DNA of 64,000 bases from Streptomyces sp. CNQ-509. GTDB lineage: Bacteria; Actinomycetota; Actinomycetes; Streptomycetales; Streptomycetaceae. Made by a program: the position numbers and the translations under genes. The notes beneath the pieces were generated by a model, which saw only the letters and a program-made list of their open reading frames with translations, ran no database searches and was not told where the DNA came from. How positions within the stretch are numbered: the stretch's first letter is position 1; each line of letters begins with the position of its first letter. Below, piece by piece: positions 28,661-36,921 of the stretch. The DNA is taken from assembly GCF_001011035.1 (NCBI RefSeq), contig NZ_CP011492.1, positions 1,433,501 to 1,497,500 on the forward strand, given 5' to 3'.

Positions 28661-31375
28661 GTGGCTGAGAACGGATCGAAGACCCATCGCCCCCGCCTGA
28701 TGCTGCTGGACGGACATTCCCTGGCATACAGGGCGTTCTTCGCGCTGCCCGCGGAGAACTTCTCCACCGTCGGCGGGCAGGTCACCAATGCGATCTACGG
28801 CTTCACGTCGATGCTGTCGAACACGTTGCGTGACGAGGCGCCGACGCATCTGGCCGTCGCCTTCGACGTCTCGCGCAAGACCTGGCGCTCCGCGGAGTTC
28901 GCTGACTACAAGGCGAACCGGTCGTCGACGCCCGACGACTTCAAGGGCCAGGTCGAGCTGATCGGCGAGCTGCTGGACGCGATGAACGTGCCGCGCTTCG
29001 CCGTCGAGGGCTTCGAGGCGGACGACGTGATCGCCACGCTGGCCACGCAGGCCGAGGCGGCCGGGTTCGAGGTGCTGATCGTCACCGGCGACCGGGACTC
29101 CTTCCAGCTCGTCTCCGACCAGGTGACGGTGCTCTATCCCACCAAGGGCGTCTCCGAGCTGACCCGCTTCACCCCGGAGAAGGTCGAGGAGCGGTACGGC
29201 CTGACCCCCGCGCAGTACCCGGACTTCGCCGCCCTGCGCGGCGACCCCTCCGACAACCTGCCCGGCATCCCGGGCGTCGGCGAGAAGACCGCGGCCAAGT
29301 GGATCAAGCAGTTCGGGTCGTTCGCGGAGCTGGCCGAACGGGCCGAGGAGGTCAAGGGCAAGGCCGGACAGAATCTGCGCGACCACCTCGACGCGGTGAA
29401 GCTCAACCGCCGCCTGACCGAGCTGGACCGCGCCGTCGAGCTGCCCGCCCGGCCCGAGGAGCTGGAGCGCAAGCCGTACGACAGGACGGCGCTCCAGGTC
29501 GTCATGGACGCCCTGGAGTTCCGCAACCCCAACTTCCGCGAGCGGCTGTTCAACGCCGACCCGGGCGCCGCCGAGGCGGTGGTCGAGCCGGAGCCGGGGG
29601 TGCAGGTCGACGGCCGGGTGCTGGCGACGGGCGAGCTGGCACCGTGGCTCGCCGAGCACGGCTCCGTGCCCCTCGGCATGGCCACCGTCGGCACCTGGCA
29701 GCTCGGCGTCGGCAGCGTCTCCGAGGTCGCTCTGGCCACCGCGGAGGGCCCCGCCGCGTGGTTCGACCCGGCCCGGCTGGACGCCGCGGACGAGCAGGCG
29801 TTCGCGGGCTGGCTCGCGGACCCCGGCAGCGCCAAGACGGTGCACGACGCGAAGAGCGCGATGCGCGTCTTCGCCGAGCACGGCTGGACGGTCGAGGGCG
29901 TGGCGATGGACACGGCCCTGGCCGCCTATCTGGTCACCCCCGGCCGGCGGACGTTCGCGCTCGACGCGCTCTCGATCGCCTATCTTGGCCGCGAGTTGGA
30001 GCCCCCGGCGGCCGACGGGCAACTGGAGCTGGGCCTCGACGGCGCGGAGGGCGACCAGGAGGCGGCCGAGCGGGACGCGCTGATGCGCACGGCCCGTACG
30101 GTCCTGGACCTCGGCGAGGCGCTGTCGGAGAAGCTGGCGCAGGTCGGCGCGGCGGAGCTGCTGGGCGACATGGAGCTGCCGGTCTCCGCGGTGCTGGCGG
30201 GGATGGAGCGGGCCGGCGTCGCCGTCGACCGGGCCCATCTGGTGGCCATGGAGGAGCAGTTCGCCGGCGCGGTGCAGCAGGCCGTCCGGGAGGCGCACGA
30301 CGCGGTGGGGCACGAGTTCAACCTCGGCTCGCCCAAGCAGTTGCAGGAGGTCTTCTTCGGCGAGCTGGATCTGCCGAAGACGAAGAAGACCAAGACGGGC
30401 TACACGACGGACGCCGACGCGCTGGCCTGGCTCGCCACCAAGACCGACCACGAGCTGCCGGTCATCATGCTGCGCCACCGCGAGCAGGCCCGGCTGCGCT
30501 CCACGGTCGAGGGGCTGATCAAGACCATCGCGGCGGACGGCCGGATCCACACCACGTTCAGCCAGACCGTCGCCGCCACCGGCCGGCTGTCCTCCACGGA
30601 TCCGAACCTGCAGAACGTGCCCATCCGTACCGACGAGGGCCGGGCGATCCGGCGCGGCTTCGTCGTCGGCGAGGGGTACGAGTCGCTGCTGACCGCCGAC
30701 TACAGCCAGATCGAGCTGCGCGTGATGGCCCATCTGTCGGAGGACGAGGGCCTGATCGAGGCGTTCACCTCCGGCGAGGACCTGCACGACACGGTCGCCT
30801 CACAGGTGTTCGCGGTGCCGCGCACCGAGGTCGACGCCGAGATGCGCCGGAAGATCAAGGCGATGTCGTACGGGCTGGCCTACGGGCTGTCCGCGTTCGG
30901 CCTCTCGCAGCAGCTCGGCATCGAGGCGGCCGAGGCCCGCAAGCTGATGGAGAACTACTTCGAGCGGTTCGGCGGCGTCCGGGACTATCTGCGCCATGTC
31001 GTCGACGAGGCGCGGGCGACGGGCTACACGGAGACGATGTTCGGCCGCCGCCGCTATCTGCCCGACCTCAACAGCGACAACCGCCAGCGGCGCGAGATGG
31101 CCGAGCGGATGGCGCTCAACGCGCCGATCCAGGGCACGGCGGCCGACATCGTGAAGCTCGCGATGCTGCGGGTGGACCGGGCGCTGACGGCGGCGTCGCT
31201 GGAGACGCGGCTGCTGCTCCAGGTGCACGACGAGGTCGTGCTGGAGGTGGCGCCGGGCGAGCGCGAGCAGGTGGAGGAGCTGGTGCGCCGCGAGATGGCC
31301 GGCGCGGTGTCCCTGCGGGCGCCCCTGGACGTCGCGGTGGGCGTCGGCCCGGACTGGGAGTCCGCCGCGCACTGA
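28661..31375 (+). CDS. polA: DNA polymerase I
   Basis: Repair and Okazaki-fragment polymerase, 904 residues. The 5'-3' nuclease domain (about 1-300) opens LMLLDGHSLAYRAFFALP and has VEGFEADDVIATLA and TGDRDSFQLV. The middle 3'-5' exonuclease-like domain (about 320-500) lacks the metal-binding acidic motifs of Klenow (MATVGTWQLG where DTET would be), so proofreading is probably absent, as known for mycobacterial PolA. The polymerase domain has motif A DYSQIELRVMAHLS, motif B RRKIKAMSYGLAYGLSAFGL and motif C LQVHDEVVLEV. GTG 28661 gives the usual N-terminus; TTG/GTG codons inside the inverted repeat (28631, 28637) are in frame but less likely. Confidence 0.97.
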   Translation: MAENGSKTHRPRLMLLDGHSLAYRAFFALPAENFSTVGGQVTNAIYGFTSMLSNTLRDEAPTHLAVAFDVSRKTWRSAEFADYKANRSSTPDDFKGQVELIGELLDAMNVPRFAVEGFEADDVIATLATQAEAAGFEVLIVTGDRDSFQLVSDQVTVLYPTKGVSELTRFTPEKVEERYGLTPAQYPDFAALRGDPSDNLPGIPGVGEKTAAKWIKQFGSFAELAERAEEVKGKAGQNLRDHLDAVKLNRRLTELDRAVELPARPEELERKPYDRTALQVVMDALEFRNPNFRERLFNADPGAAEAVVEPEPGVQVDGRVLATGELAPWLAEHGSVPLGMATVGTWQLGVGSVSEVALATAEGPAAWFDPARLDAADEQAFAGWLADPGSAKTVHDAKSAMRVFAEHGWTVEGVAMDTALAAYLVTPGRRTFALDALSIAYLGRELEPPAADGQLELGLDGAEGDQEAAERDALMRTARTVLDLGEALSEKLAQVGAAELLGDMELPVSAVLAGMERAGVAVDRAHLVAMEEQFAGAVQQAVREAHDAVGHEFNLGSPKQLQEVFFGELDLPKTKKTKTGYTTDADALAWLATKTDHELPVIMLRHREQARLRSTVEGLIKTIAADGRIHTTFSQTVAATGRLSSTDPNLQNVPIRTDEGRAIRRGFVVGEGYESLLTADYSQIELRVMAHLSEDEGLIEAFTSGEDLHDTVASQVFAVPRTEVDAEMRRKIKAMSYGLAYGLSAFGLSQQLGIEAAEARKLMENYFERFGGVRDYLRHVVDEARATGYTETMFGRRRYLPDLNSDNRQRREMAERMALNAPIQGTAADIVKLAMLRVDRALTAASLETRLLLQVHDEVVLEVAPGEREQVEELVRREMAGAVSLRAPLDVAVGVGPDWESAAH

Positions 31376-31446
31376 GCGCCTGTCCCCCGGCGCGGGCGGG
31401 GAAAGCCCGGTCCGCGGGGGGGCGCCGGCGGGAGCTGCGGGACTCA

Positions 31447-31472
31447 CCGCTGCCGCCTGCGGCGAGCAGCGG
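31447..31472. terminator. Terminator candidate between polA and pyk
   Basis: Stem CCGCTGCCGCC (31447-31457) with GGCGAGCAGCGG (31461-31472), 11 bp with one bulged base and loop TGC. It lies in the 196-bp gap between these convergent genes. A smaller CCGCC-GAA-GGCGG hairpin at 31545-31557 lies just past the pyk stop. Confidence 0.5.
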
Positions 31473-31571
31473 CGGCCGGGCGCGGTGTTCCGCATGCACG
31501 GAAGCCCGCGAGCACAGCGAGCCCCGGTTACCCACCCGGCCGCCCCGCCGAAGGCGGACCTCCGCGGTGCG

Positions 31572-33005
31572 TCAGCTCGCCGGGTCGTCCTCGCCTATGC
31601 GGTGGACGCGGACGAGGTTGGTCGAGCCCGGGATGCCCGGAGGGCTGCCGGCGGTGATCACCACGACGTCGCCCTTGCGGCAGCGGCCGATCTTCAGCAA
31701 CTGCTCGTCGACCTGCGCCACCATCTCGTCGGTCGTCTGCACCATCGGGCCGAGGAACGTCTCCACGCCCCACGTCAGGTTGAGCATGCTGCGCGTCGCC
31801 GGATCCGGGGTGAACGCCAGCACCGGGATCGGCGAACGGTAGCGCGAGAGCCGCCGCACCGTGTCGCCGGACTGCGTGAACGCCACCAGATAGCGCGCCC
31901 CGAGGAAGTCGCCGATCTCCGCCGCCGCGCGCGCCACCGCGCCGCCCTGTGTGCGCGGCTTGCTGCGCTCGGTCAGCGGCGGCAGGCCCTTGGCGAGCAT
32001 CTCCTCCTCCGCCGCCTGCACGATCCGGCCCATCGTCCGCACCGTCTGGATCGGGTACTTGCCGACGCTCGTCTCGCCGGAGAGCATCACCGCGTCCGTG
32101 CCGTCCATCACCGCGTTGGCCACGTCGGACGCCTCGGCGCGCGTCGGCCGGGACGCCTCGATCATCGAGTCGAGCATCTGCGTGGCGACGATGACCGGCT
32201 TGGCGTTCCGCTTGGCCAGCTTCACCGCCCGCTTCTGCACCATCGGCACCTGCTCCAGCGGCATTTCCACGCCCAGGTCCCCGCGGGCCACCATGAGCCC
32301 GTCGAAGGCGTCGACGATGCCCTCCAGGTTCTCCACCGCCTGCGGCTTCTCCACCTTGGCGATCACGGGGACCCGCCGGCCCTCCTCGTCCATGATCCGG
32401 TGGACGTCGCGGACGTCCTGCCCGGAGCGGACGAAGGACAGCGCGATGATGTCCGCGCCGGCGCGCAGCGCCCAGCGCAGGTCATCACGGTCCTTGGTGG
32501 AGAGCGCGGGGACGGAGACGGCGACGCCGGGCAGGTTGAGGCCCTTGTGGTCGGAGACCATGCCGCCCTCGATGACCATCGTGCGGACCCGGGGCCCGTC
32601 CACGGCGGTCACCTCCAGCGTGACGCGGCCGTCATCGACGAGGATCCGCTCGCCCCGGCCGACGTCGGCGGCCAGCCCGGCGTACGTCGTACCGCAGCAC
32701 TGGCGGTCGCCTTCGACCGGATCGACGCTGATGGTGAATTCATCGCCCCGTTCGAGAAATACAGGACCTTCGCGGAACGTGCCGAGGCGGATCTTCGGGC
32801 CCTGAAGGTCGGCGAGCACGCCGACGCTGCGCCCCGTTTCGTCCGCGGCCTTGCGCACCCGCGCGTAACGCTCCTCGTGCTCAGCGTAGGTGCCATGGCT
32901 GAGATTGAACCTGGCGACGTCCATTCCCGCCTCGACCAGCCCCTTGATCTGGTCGTATGTGTCGGTGGCAGGGCCCAGGGTGCAGACAATCTTCGCTCGG
33001 CGCAT
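31572..33005 (-). CDS. pyk: Pyruvate kinase
   Basis: Last glycolytic step, PEP + ADP to pyruvate + ATP. The protein has 477 residues, the usual length. It opens RRAKIVCTLGPATDTYDQI, with RFNLSHG for nucleotide and metal binding. The family signature VIAKVEKPQAVENL contains the catalytic Lys, then MVARGDLGVEMP, and ATQMLDSMI with EASDVANAVMDG completes the active site. TAGAGT (33013-33018) lies exactly seven bases before ATG 33005, so the transcript is probably leaderless and the in-frame upstream extension to 33068 is untranslated. It converges on polA. Confidence 0.98.
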   Translation of the reverse strand: MRRAKIVCTLGPATDTYDQIKGLVEAGMDVARFNLSHGTYAEHEERYARVRKAADETGRSVGVLADLQGPKIRLGTFREGPVFLERGDEFTISVDPVEGDRQCCGTTYAGLAADVGRGERILVDDGRVTLEVTAVDGPRVRTMVIEGGMVSDHKGLNLPGVAVSVPALSTKDRDDLRWALRAGADIIALSFVRSGQDVRDVHRIMDEEGRRVPVIAKVEKPQAVENLEGIVDAFDGLMVARGDLGVEMPLEQVPMVQKRAVKLAKRNAKPVIVATQMLDSMIEASRPTRAEASDVANAVMDGTDAVMLSGETSVGKYPIQTVRTMGRIVQAAEEEMLAKGLPPLTERSKPRTQGGAVARAAAEIGDFLGARYLVAFTQSGDTVRRLSRYRSPIPVLAFTPDPATRSMLNLTWGVETFLGPMVQTTDEMVAQVDEQLLKIGRCRKGDVVVITAGSPPGIPGSTNLVRVHRIGEDDPAS

Positions 33006-33139
33006 ACATTCGACTCTATGACTTACCGACAGGTAGGGAACCGGGTATTGCCCATTCCCCAACGACATTTGAGCGAAGGTCTATTGAGATCGAGCTGACA
33101 ACTAATAAAACGTGCGGGCCGCTGCTCTGATGAGCGCTT

Positions 33140-33847
33140 TCAGAGTTGCGGACGGGACATGGTGAACCTCGCATTCACCCGTGCGTAGACAGTCTGTCGC
33201 TGGGGTTCGAGGTCGAGCGCGGGGGCCGCCTCCCCGCCGGGGACCGCGGGGCCGCCGTAGCCGCGGGTCGCCTCCGTCGCCAGCCACGCCTCCTGCCGCT
33301 CCGCGCCCTCGTCGGCGATCTCCAGCACGGCCGTCAGCTCCGCACCCACCGCCTCGGCGTACTCGCGGGCCCGCGTCACCGCCTCCCGTACCGCCTGCTG
33401 CCGCGCCTCGCGGTGCACCGGCGAGTCCGGGCGCAGCGCCCACCACGGCCCTTCGACGCTGGTGAGTTCGAGGTCGGCGGCCCGGGTGCTCAGCTCGCCG
33501 AGCGCGGTGAAGTCGCTGAACGTCGCGGCCAGCCGGACCCGGCCGTGGTAGCGGCGCACGCGCTCGCCGCGGCCGTGCCGGCCGAGTTCCGGGGTCACGA
33601 GCAGCGCGCCCGTCTCCAGCTTCTCGACCGCGTCGCCGTACGACCTGATCAGATCGCGCGCCTCGGCGTTGCGGCGGGTCAGGTCCTCCAGCGCGGTGCG
33701 CCGGTCGGTGCCGCGGACGGCGACGGTGACCGCGATCCGGGCGATCTCCGGGTCGACTTCGAGCCGCGCTTCGCCGCGGACGGCGAGGCGCGGCTGGTCC
33801 GGGGTGCCGTGGGGGGCCGGGGCGGAAGCGGGGGGCGGGTTCGTCAT
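33140..33847 (-). CDS. SIMPL-domain (DUF541) protein
   Basis: Predicted SIMPL-domain protein of 235 residues. The family pattern is visible: RLAVRGEARLEVDPEIARI, IRSYGDAVEKLETGALLVTP, RRYHGRVRLAATFSD, AVREAVTRAREYAEAVG and the C-terminal VYARVNARF. SIMPL proteins are often periplasmic, but no signal peptide is seen here and the N-terminus is Pro-rich. Function is unknown (membrane or signalling roles in other bacteria). The ATG overlaps the monooxygenase stop (ATGA, 33844-33847) after AAGGAC, so it is translated with the iron-box operon even though its role there is unclear. Confidence 0.82.
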   Translation of the reverse strand: MTNPPPASAPAPHGTPDQPRLAVRGEARLEVDPEIARIAVTVAVRGTDRRTALEDLTRRNAEARDLIRSYGDAVEKLETGALLVTPELGRHGRGERVRRYHGRVRLAATFSDFTALGELSTRAADLELTSVEGPWWALRPDSPVHREARQQAVREAVTRAREYAEAVGAELTAVLEIADEGAERQEAWLATEATRGYGGPAVPGGEAAPALDLEPQRQTVYARVNARFTMSRPQL

Positions 33848-35268
33848 GTCCTTACTGTGCCAGGATCCGGCGCGCACGGCCCGGGGATGCGGGGCGCCGC
33901 TTCCCCGGGCCGTGCGCGCCGATCCTGCCGGAGCCCGAAGGTGGTGAAGGCGGTACGGCTCGGCAGCGGGTACGGCTCCGCGCCGGTGACGTCGTCGAGG
34001 ATGACCGCACTGCGGTGCGCGGCCAGGCCCAGGTCGGGCGCGCCGACGCCGTGCGTGTGCCGCTCGGCGTTCTGCACGTAGATCCGGCCCGTGACCTCGG
34101 GGTCGAGCACCAGGCGGTGCCGCTCGTCGACCTTCGGGCGGCCCGCTGCGTCGCGCTGCAGCAGCGGCTCCAGCGGGGCGAGGAGGCCGTCGAGCGGGCG
34201 CTCGCGGTAGCCGGTGGCGAGCACCACAGCGTCGGTGCGCAGCGTCTCGCGGGCGCCCTGCGCGGCGTGCTCCAGGTGCAGTTCGATGCCGTCCGAGCCG
34301 AGGCGCCCGGCGGTGCGTACGGTGACGCCGGGGGTGAGGACAACGTCGGGCCAGCCGCCGCCGAGGGTGCGGCGGTACAGCTCGTCGTGCACGGCGGCGA
34401 TGGTCTCGCCGTCGATTCCCTTGTACAACTGCCACTGCCGGGGCAGCAGGTCGTCGCGCACCTCCTCGGGCAGCCCGTGGAAGTAGTGCGCGTAGTCGGG
34501 CGTGAACTGCTCCAGGCCCAGCTTGCTGTACTCCATGGGCGCGAACGCCGGGGAGCGGGCCAGCCAGTGCAGCCCTTCCGCGCCCGCGGGCCGGGCCCGC
34601 AGCAGGTCGAGGAAGACCTCCGCGCCGGACTGCCCGGCGCCGACGACGGTGACGTGCCCGGCGGCGGCGAGGCGGGCGCGGTGGGGCAGGTAGTCGGCGG
34701 AGTGCACGACGTCGGCCGTGGGCGAGCCGACGAGCGGCCGCAGCGCCTCCGGCACGTACGGCTCGGTGCCCACCCCCACGACGAGGTGCCGGGCGTGCGC
34801 GCGGCCCAGCGCGGCGGCCCCGCCGGCGGCGTCGAGCTGGGCGAAGTCGGCCTCGAAGAGGCCGCTCTCCGCGTTCCAGCGGACGTCCTCGACCTGGTGG
34901 CCGAAGTGCAGGCCGGGAAGCTGCCCGCTGACCCAGCGGCAGTACGCGTCGTATTCGGCGCGGTGGGCGTGGAAGCGCTCCGCGAAGTAGAAGGGGTAGA
35001 GCCGCTCGCGCAGCCGCAGGTAGTTGAGGAAGCTGAAGGGGCTGGTGGGGTCGGCGAGCGTGACGAGGTCGGCGAGGAAGGGCACTTGGAGGGTCGTGCC
35101 CTCGATGAGCAGCCCGGGGTGCCAGCGGAACTCCGGGCGGCGCTCGTAGAACGCGGTGGTGAGGCCGCGGACGCGGGCGGCGAGGGCGGCGAGGGAGAGG
35201 TTGAACGGGCCGATGCCGATCCCGGCGAGGTCCAGGGGGCGCCGGCGGCCGGTCTGTTCAGCGGGCAT
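33844..35268 (-). CDS. Lysine/ornithine N-monooxygenase (SidA/IucD/DesB family)
   Basis: FAD- and NADPH-dependent N-hydroxylase that makes N-hydroxy amines for hydroxamate siderophores. The protein has 474 residues. The FAD site is AGIGIGPFNLSLAAL at about 15-29, then FRWHPGLLIEGTTLQVPFLAD (split family motif), the NADPH site VTVVGAGQSGAEVFLDLL near 210, and ATGY in VVLATGYRERPL. The last 27 residues (from QDRRARPGEAA) are encoded by a long inverted repeat at 33861-33927 and look like read-through into a terminator. It starts 11 bp inside the end of the decarboxylase gene. No acyltransferase or siderophore synthetase lies in the window, so the product is a precursor only. Confidence 0.92.
   Translation of the reverse strand: MPAEQTGRRRPLDLAGIGIGPFNLSLAALAARVRGLTTAFYERRPEFRWHPGLLIEGTTLQVPFLADLVTLADPTSPFSFLNYLRLRERLYPFYFAERFHAHRAEYDAYCRWVSGQLPGLHFGHQVEDVRWNAESGLFEADFAQLDAAGGAAALGRAHARHLVVGVGTEPYVPEALRPLVGSPTADVVHSADYLPHRARLAAAGHVTVVGAGQSGAEVFLDLLRARPAGAEGLHWLARSPAFAPMEYSKLGLEQFTPDYAHYFHGLPEEVRDDLLPRQWQLYKGIDGETIAAVHDELYRRTLGGGWPDVVLTPGVTVRTAGRLGSDGIELHLEHAAQGARETLRTDAVVLATGYRERPLDGLLAPLEPLLQRDAAGRPKVDERHRLVLDPEVTGRIYVQNAERHTHGVGAPDLGLAAHRSAVILDDVTGAEPYPLPSRTAFTTFGLRQDRRARPGEAAPRIPGPCAPDPGTVRT
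33861..33927 (-). repeat. Long inverted repeat inside the 3' end of the monooxygenase gene
   Basis: Arms 33861-33887 and 33902-33927 are complementary over 26 bp with a single extra C in the left arm (CAGGATCCGG versus CAGGATCGG in reverse). The loop is 14 nt. It resembles a strong intrinsic terminator, yet lies inside the coding frame and just upstream of the SIMPL start. Confidence 0.75.
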
Positions 35269-36715
35269 CGGAGGCGGCTCCGTTCTCGCGTTCCTGCCGG
35301 GGCGTAAGGGCCGGTGCCCGGTGGGCCTCGGTGACGAGCTTCAGCAGGTTGCGCAGGTCGCCGGGGTGCACATGGGGGTTGAGCAGGGTGGCCTTCAGCC
35401 AGCGCCGCCCGCCCGCCTCGGCGCGGCCGAGCACCGCGTGCCCGTCGGTGAGCAGCCGCCGCCGCAGCGCGCCGACCGCGGCGTCGCCGGCGCCGGCGGG
35501 CCGGAAGAGGACCGTGGTCAGCGTCGGCGGCGCGTACAGCTCCAGCTCGGGGTCCTCCTCGACCAGCTCGGCGAGGTGCGCCGCCGCGGTGAACGTCCGC
35601 TCCACCAGCTCCGCGATCCCCGCGCGGCCCAGGGCGCGCAGCGTGACGGCGATCTTGAGCACGTCGGCGCGGCGGGTGGTGCGCAGCGAGCGGTGCAGCA
35701 GTGCGGGCAGTCCCGCGTCCGTGTCGTCGTCGGCGCTGAGGTAGTCGGCGGTGTACGCGAGCGGCGCCAGGTCGGCGTCGTCGCGTACGGCCAGGAAGCC
35801 GGCGGCGATCGGCTGCCAGCCCAGCTTGTGCAGGTCGAGTGCGACGGTGTGGGCCCGGTCGAGCCCGGCGACAAGGTGCGCGCGGGCCGGGGCGAGGAGC
35901 AGCAGCCCGCCGTACGCGGCGTCCACGTGCAGCCGGGCGCCGTGCGCCGCGGCGGCGTCGGCGAGCGCCGGCAGCGGGTCGACGGCGCCGGCGTCGGTGG
36001 TGCCGGCGGTCGCGACGACCAGCGCCGGGCCCGGGGCGCCGCCGGGGCCGCGGATCTCCGCGAGCACGTCCCGTACGGCGGCCGGGTCCAGGACGCCGCG
36101 CGGCGTGGGCACGGCGTGCGGGGCGCGCATGCCCAGCAGCCACGCGGCGCGCCGCACGCTGTGGTGGGCGCCGGCGCCGGCGACCACCTGCACGCCGGGG
36201 CCGAGGAGTTCGCGGGCGAGCAGCAGCGCGAGCTGGTTGGCCTCTGTGCCGCCGGTGGTGACCAGCGCGTCGGGCCGGGCGGCGCCGGGGTGGACCTCGG
36301 CGGCGACGGCGGCGGCCACCTCGGCCTCCAGCTCGGCGGCGGCCGGGGCCTGGTCCCAGGAGTCGAGCGACGGGTTGAGCGCGCCGGCCGCGAGGTCCGC
36401 CGCGGCGGCGACGGCGAGCGGCGGGGCGTGCAGGTGGGCGGCGCAGTGCGGGTCCGCCGGGTCGGCGGCGCCTTCGGCGAGGAGGCGGACGAGGCCGGCG
36501 AGGGCCGCCTCCGCGCCGACGCCGGTGTCGGGCAGCACGGGGCGGACGGCTGCGCGCACCCGCGCGGCGACGGCCGCCGGGCCGCCGGCGGGCAGCGGCC
36601 CCCGGCGGCGGTCGGCGCCGTCGCCGAGGGCGGCGAGGACGGTGTCGAGGTACGGGCGGAGGGCGCGGGGGCCGGCGGGGCCGCCCGCGAGGGCGGCTTC
36701 GGCGGCAGCGGGCAT
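35258..36715 (-). CDS. PLP-dependent decarboxylase, DesA-like
   Basis: Group II PLP decarboxylase related to DesA (lysine to cadaverine) and DABA/glutamate decarboxylases, 485 residues. Landmarks: HLHAPPLAVAAAADL, ALNPSLDSWDQAPA, VTTGGTEANQLALLLAREL, a His in GAHHSVRRAAW that stacks on PLP, HVDAAYGGLLL with the Asp, and PLP lysine in VALDLHKLGWQP. The N-terminal 60 residues are very Ala/Gly-rich. With the adjoining N-monooxygenase it would give an N-hydroxy-diamine, as in the first two steps of desferrioxamine synthesis. ATG 36715 has AGGAG six bases upstream. An iron box lies 44 bp before the start. Substrate (lysine, ornithine or diaminobutyrate) is not determinable. Confidence 0.88.
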   Translation of the reverse strand: MPAAAEAALAGGPAGPRALRPYLDTVLAALGDGADRRRGPLPAGGPAAVAARVRAAVRPVLPDTGVGAEAALAGLVRLLAEGAADPADPHCAAHLHAPPLAVAAAADLAAGALNPSLDSWDQAPAAAELEAEVAAAVAAEVHPGAARPDALVTTGGTEANQLALLLARELLGPGVQVVAGAGAHHSVRRAAWLLGMRAPHAVPTPRGVLDPAAVRDVLAEIRGPGGAPGPALVVATAGTTDAGAVDPLPALADAAAAHGARLHVDAAYGGLLLLAPARAHLVAGLDRAHTVALDLHKLGWQPIAAGFLAVRDDADLAPLAYTADYLSADDDTDAGLPALLHRSLRTTRRADVLKIAVTLRALGRAGIAELVERTFTAAAHLAELVEEDPELELYAPPTLTTVLFRPAGAGDAAVGALRRRLLTDGHAVLGRAEAGGRRWLKATLLNPHVHPGDLRNLLKLVTEAHRAPALTPRQERENGAASDAR

Positions 36716-36758
36716 GCAGTCTCCTGAGGGCGCCGGCCCCGGAGGGCCGGTGGTGAGG

Positions 36759-36777
36759 TGAGGCGGCCCTAACCTAC
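36759..36777 (-). promoter_or_regulatory. Candidate iron box (DmdR/IdeR operator)
   Basis: Minus-strand GTAGGTTAGGGCCGCCTCA matches the streptomycete DmdR1 consensus TTAGGTTAGGCTCACCTAA at 14 of 19 positions, including the whole left half TAGGTTAGG. It lies 44 bp upstream of the decarboxylase start, where a repressor would block transcription when iron is sufficient. Confidence 0.7.
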
Positions 36778-36875
36778 TTCCGCCATTTCTCCGAAACGCA
36801 CCGTTCTGCCCGGGAGTTCGCCCGTACGTGGGAACGCGTCAGGACACGGAGGGGCGCGTTCCACGATCTGCTACG

Positions 36876-36915
36876 GGGCCGGGCGCGACGCCGTTCCGGC
36901 AGCCGCGCCCGGCCC
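36876..36915 (-). terminator. Terminator after pepN
   Basis: Perfect 12-bp stem GGGCCGGGCGCG (36876-36887) with its complement at 36904-36915; a further GCCG/CGGC helix can form in the loop. It lies six bases past the pepN stop. Confidence 0.78.
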
Positions 36916-36921
36916 GTTCCG

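Noticed and set aside
33140..36715. Complete desferrioxamine (desABCD) cluster
   Set aside because: Only the decarboxylase and monooxygenase are present; desC and desD equivalents are absent and a SIMPL gene follows.
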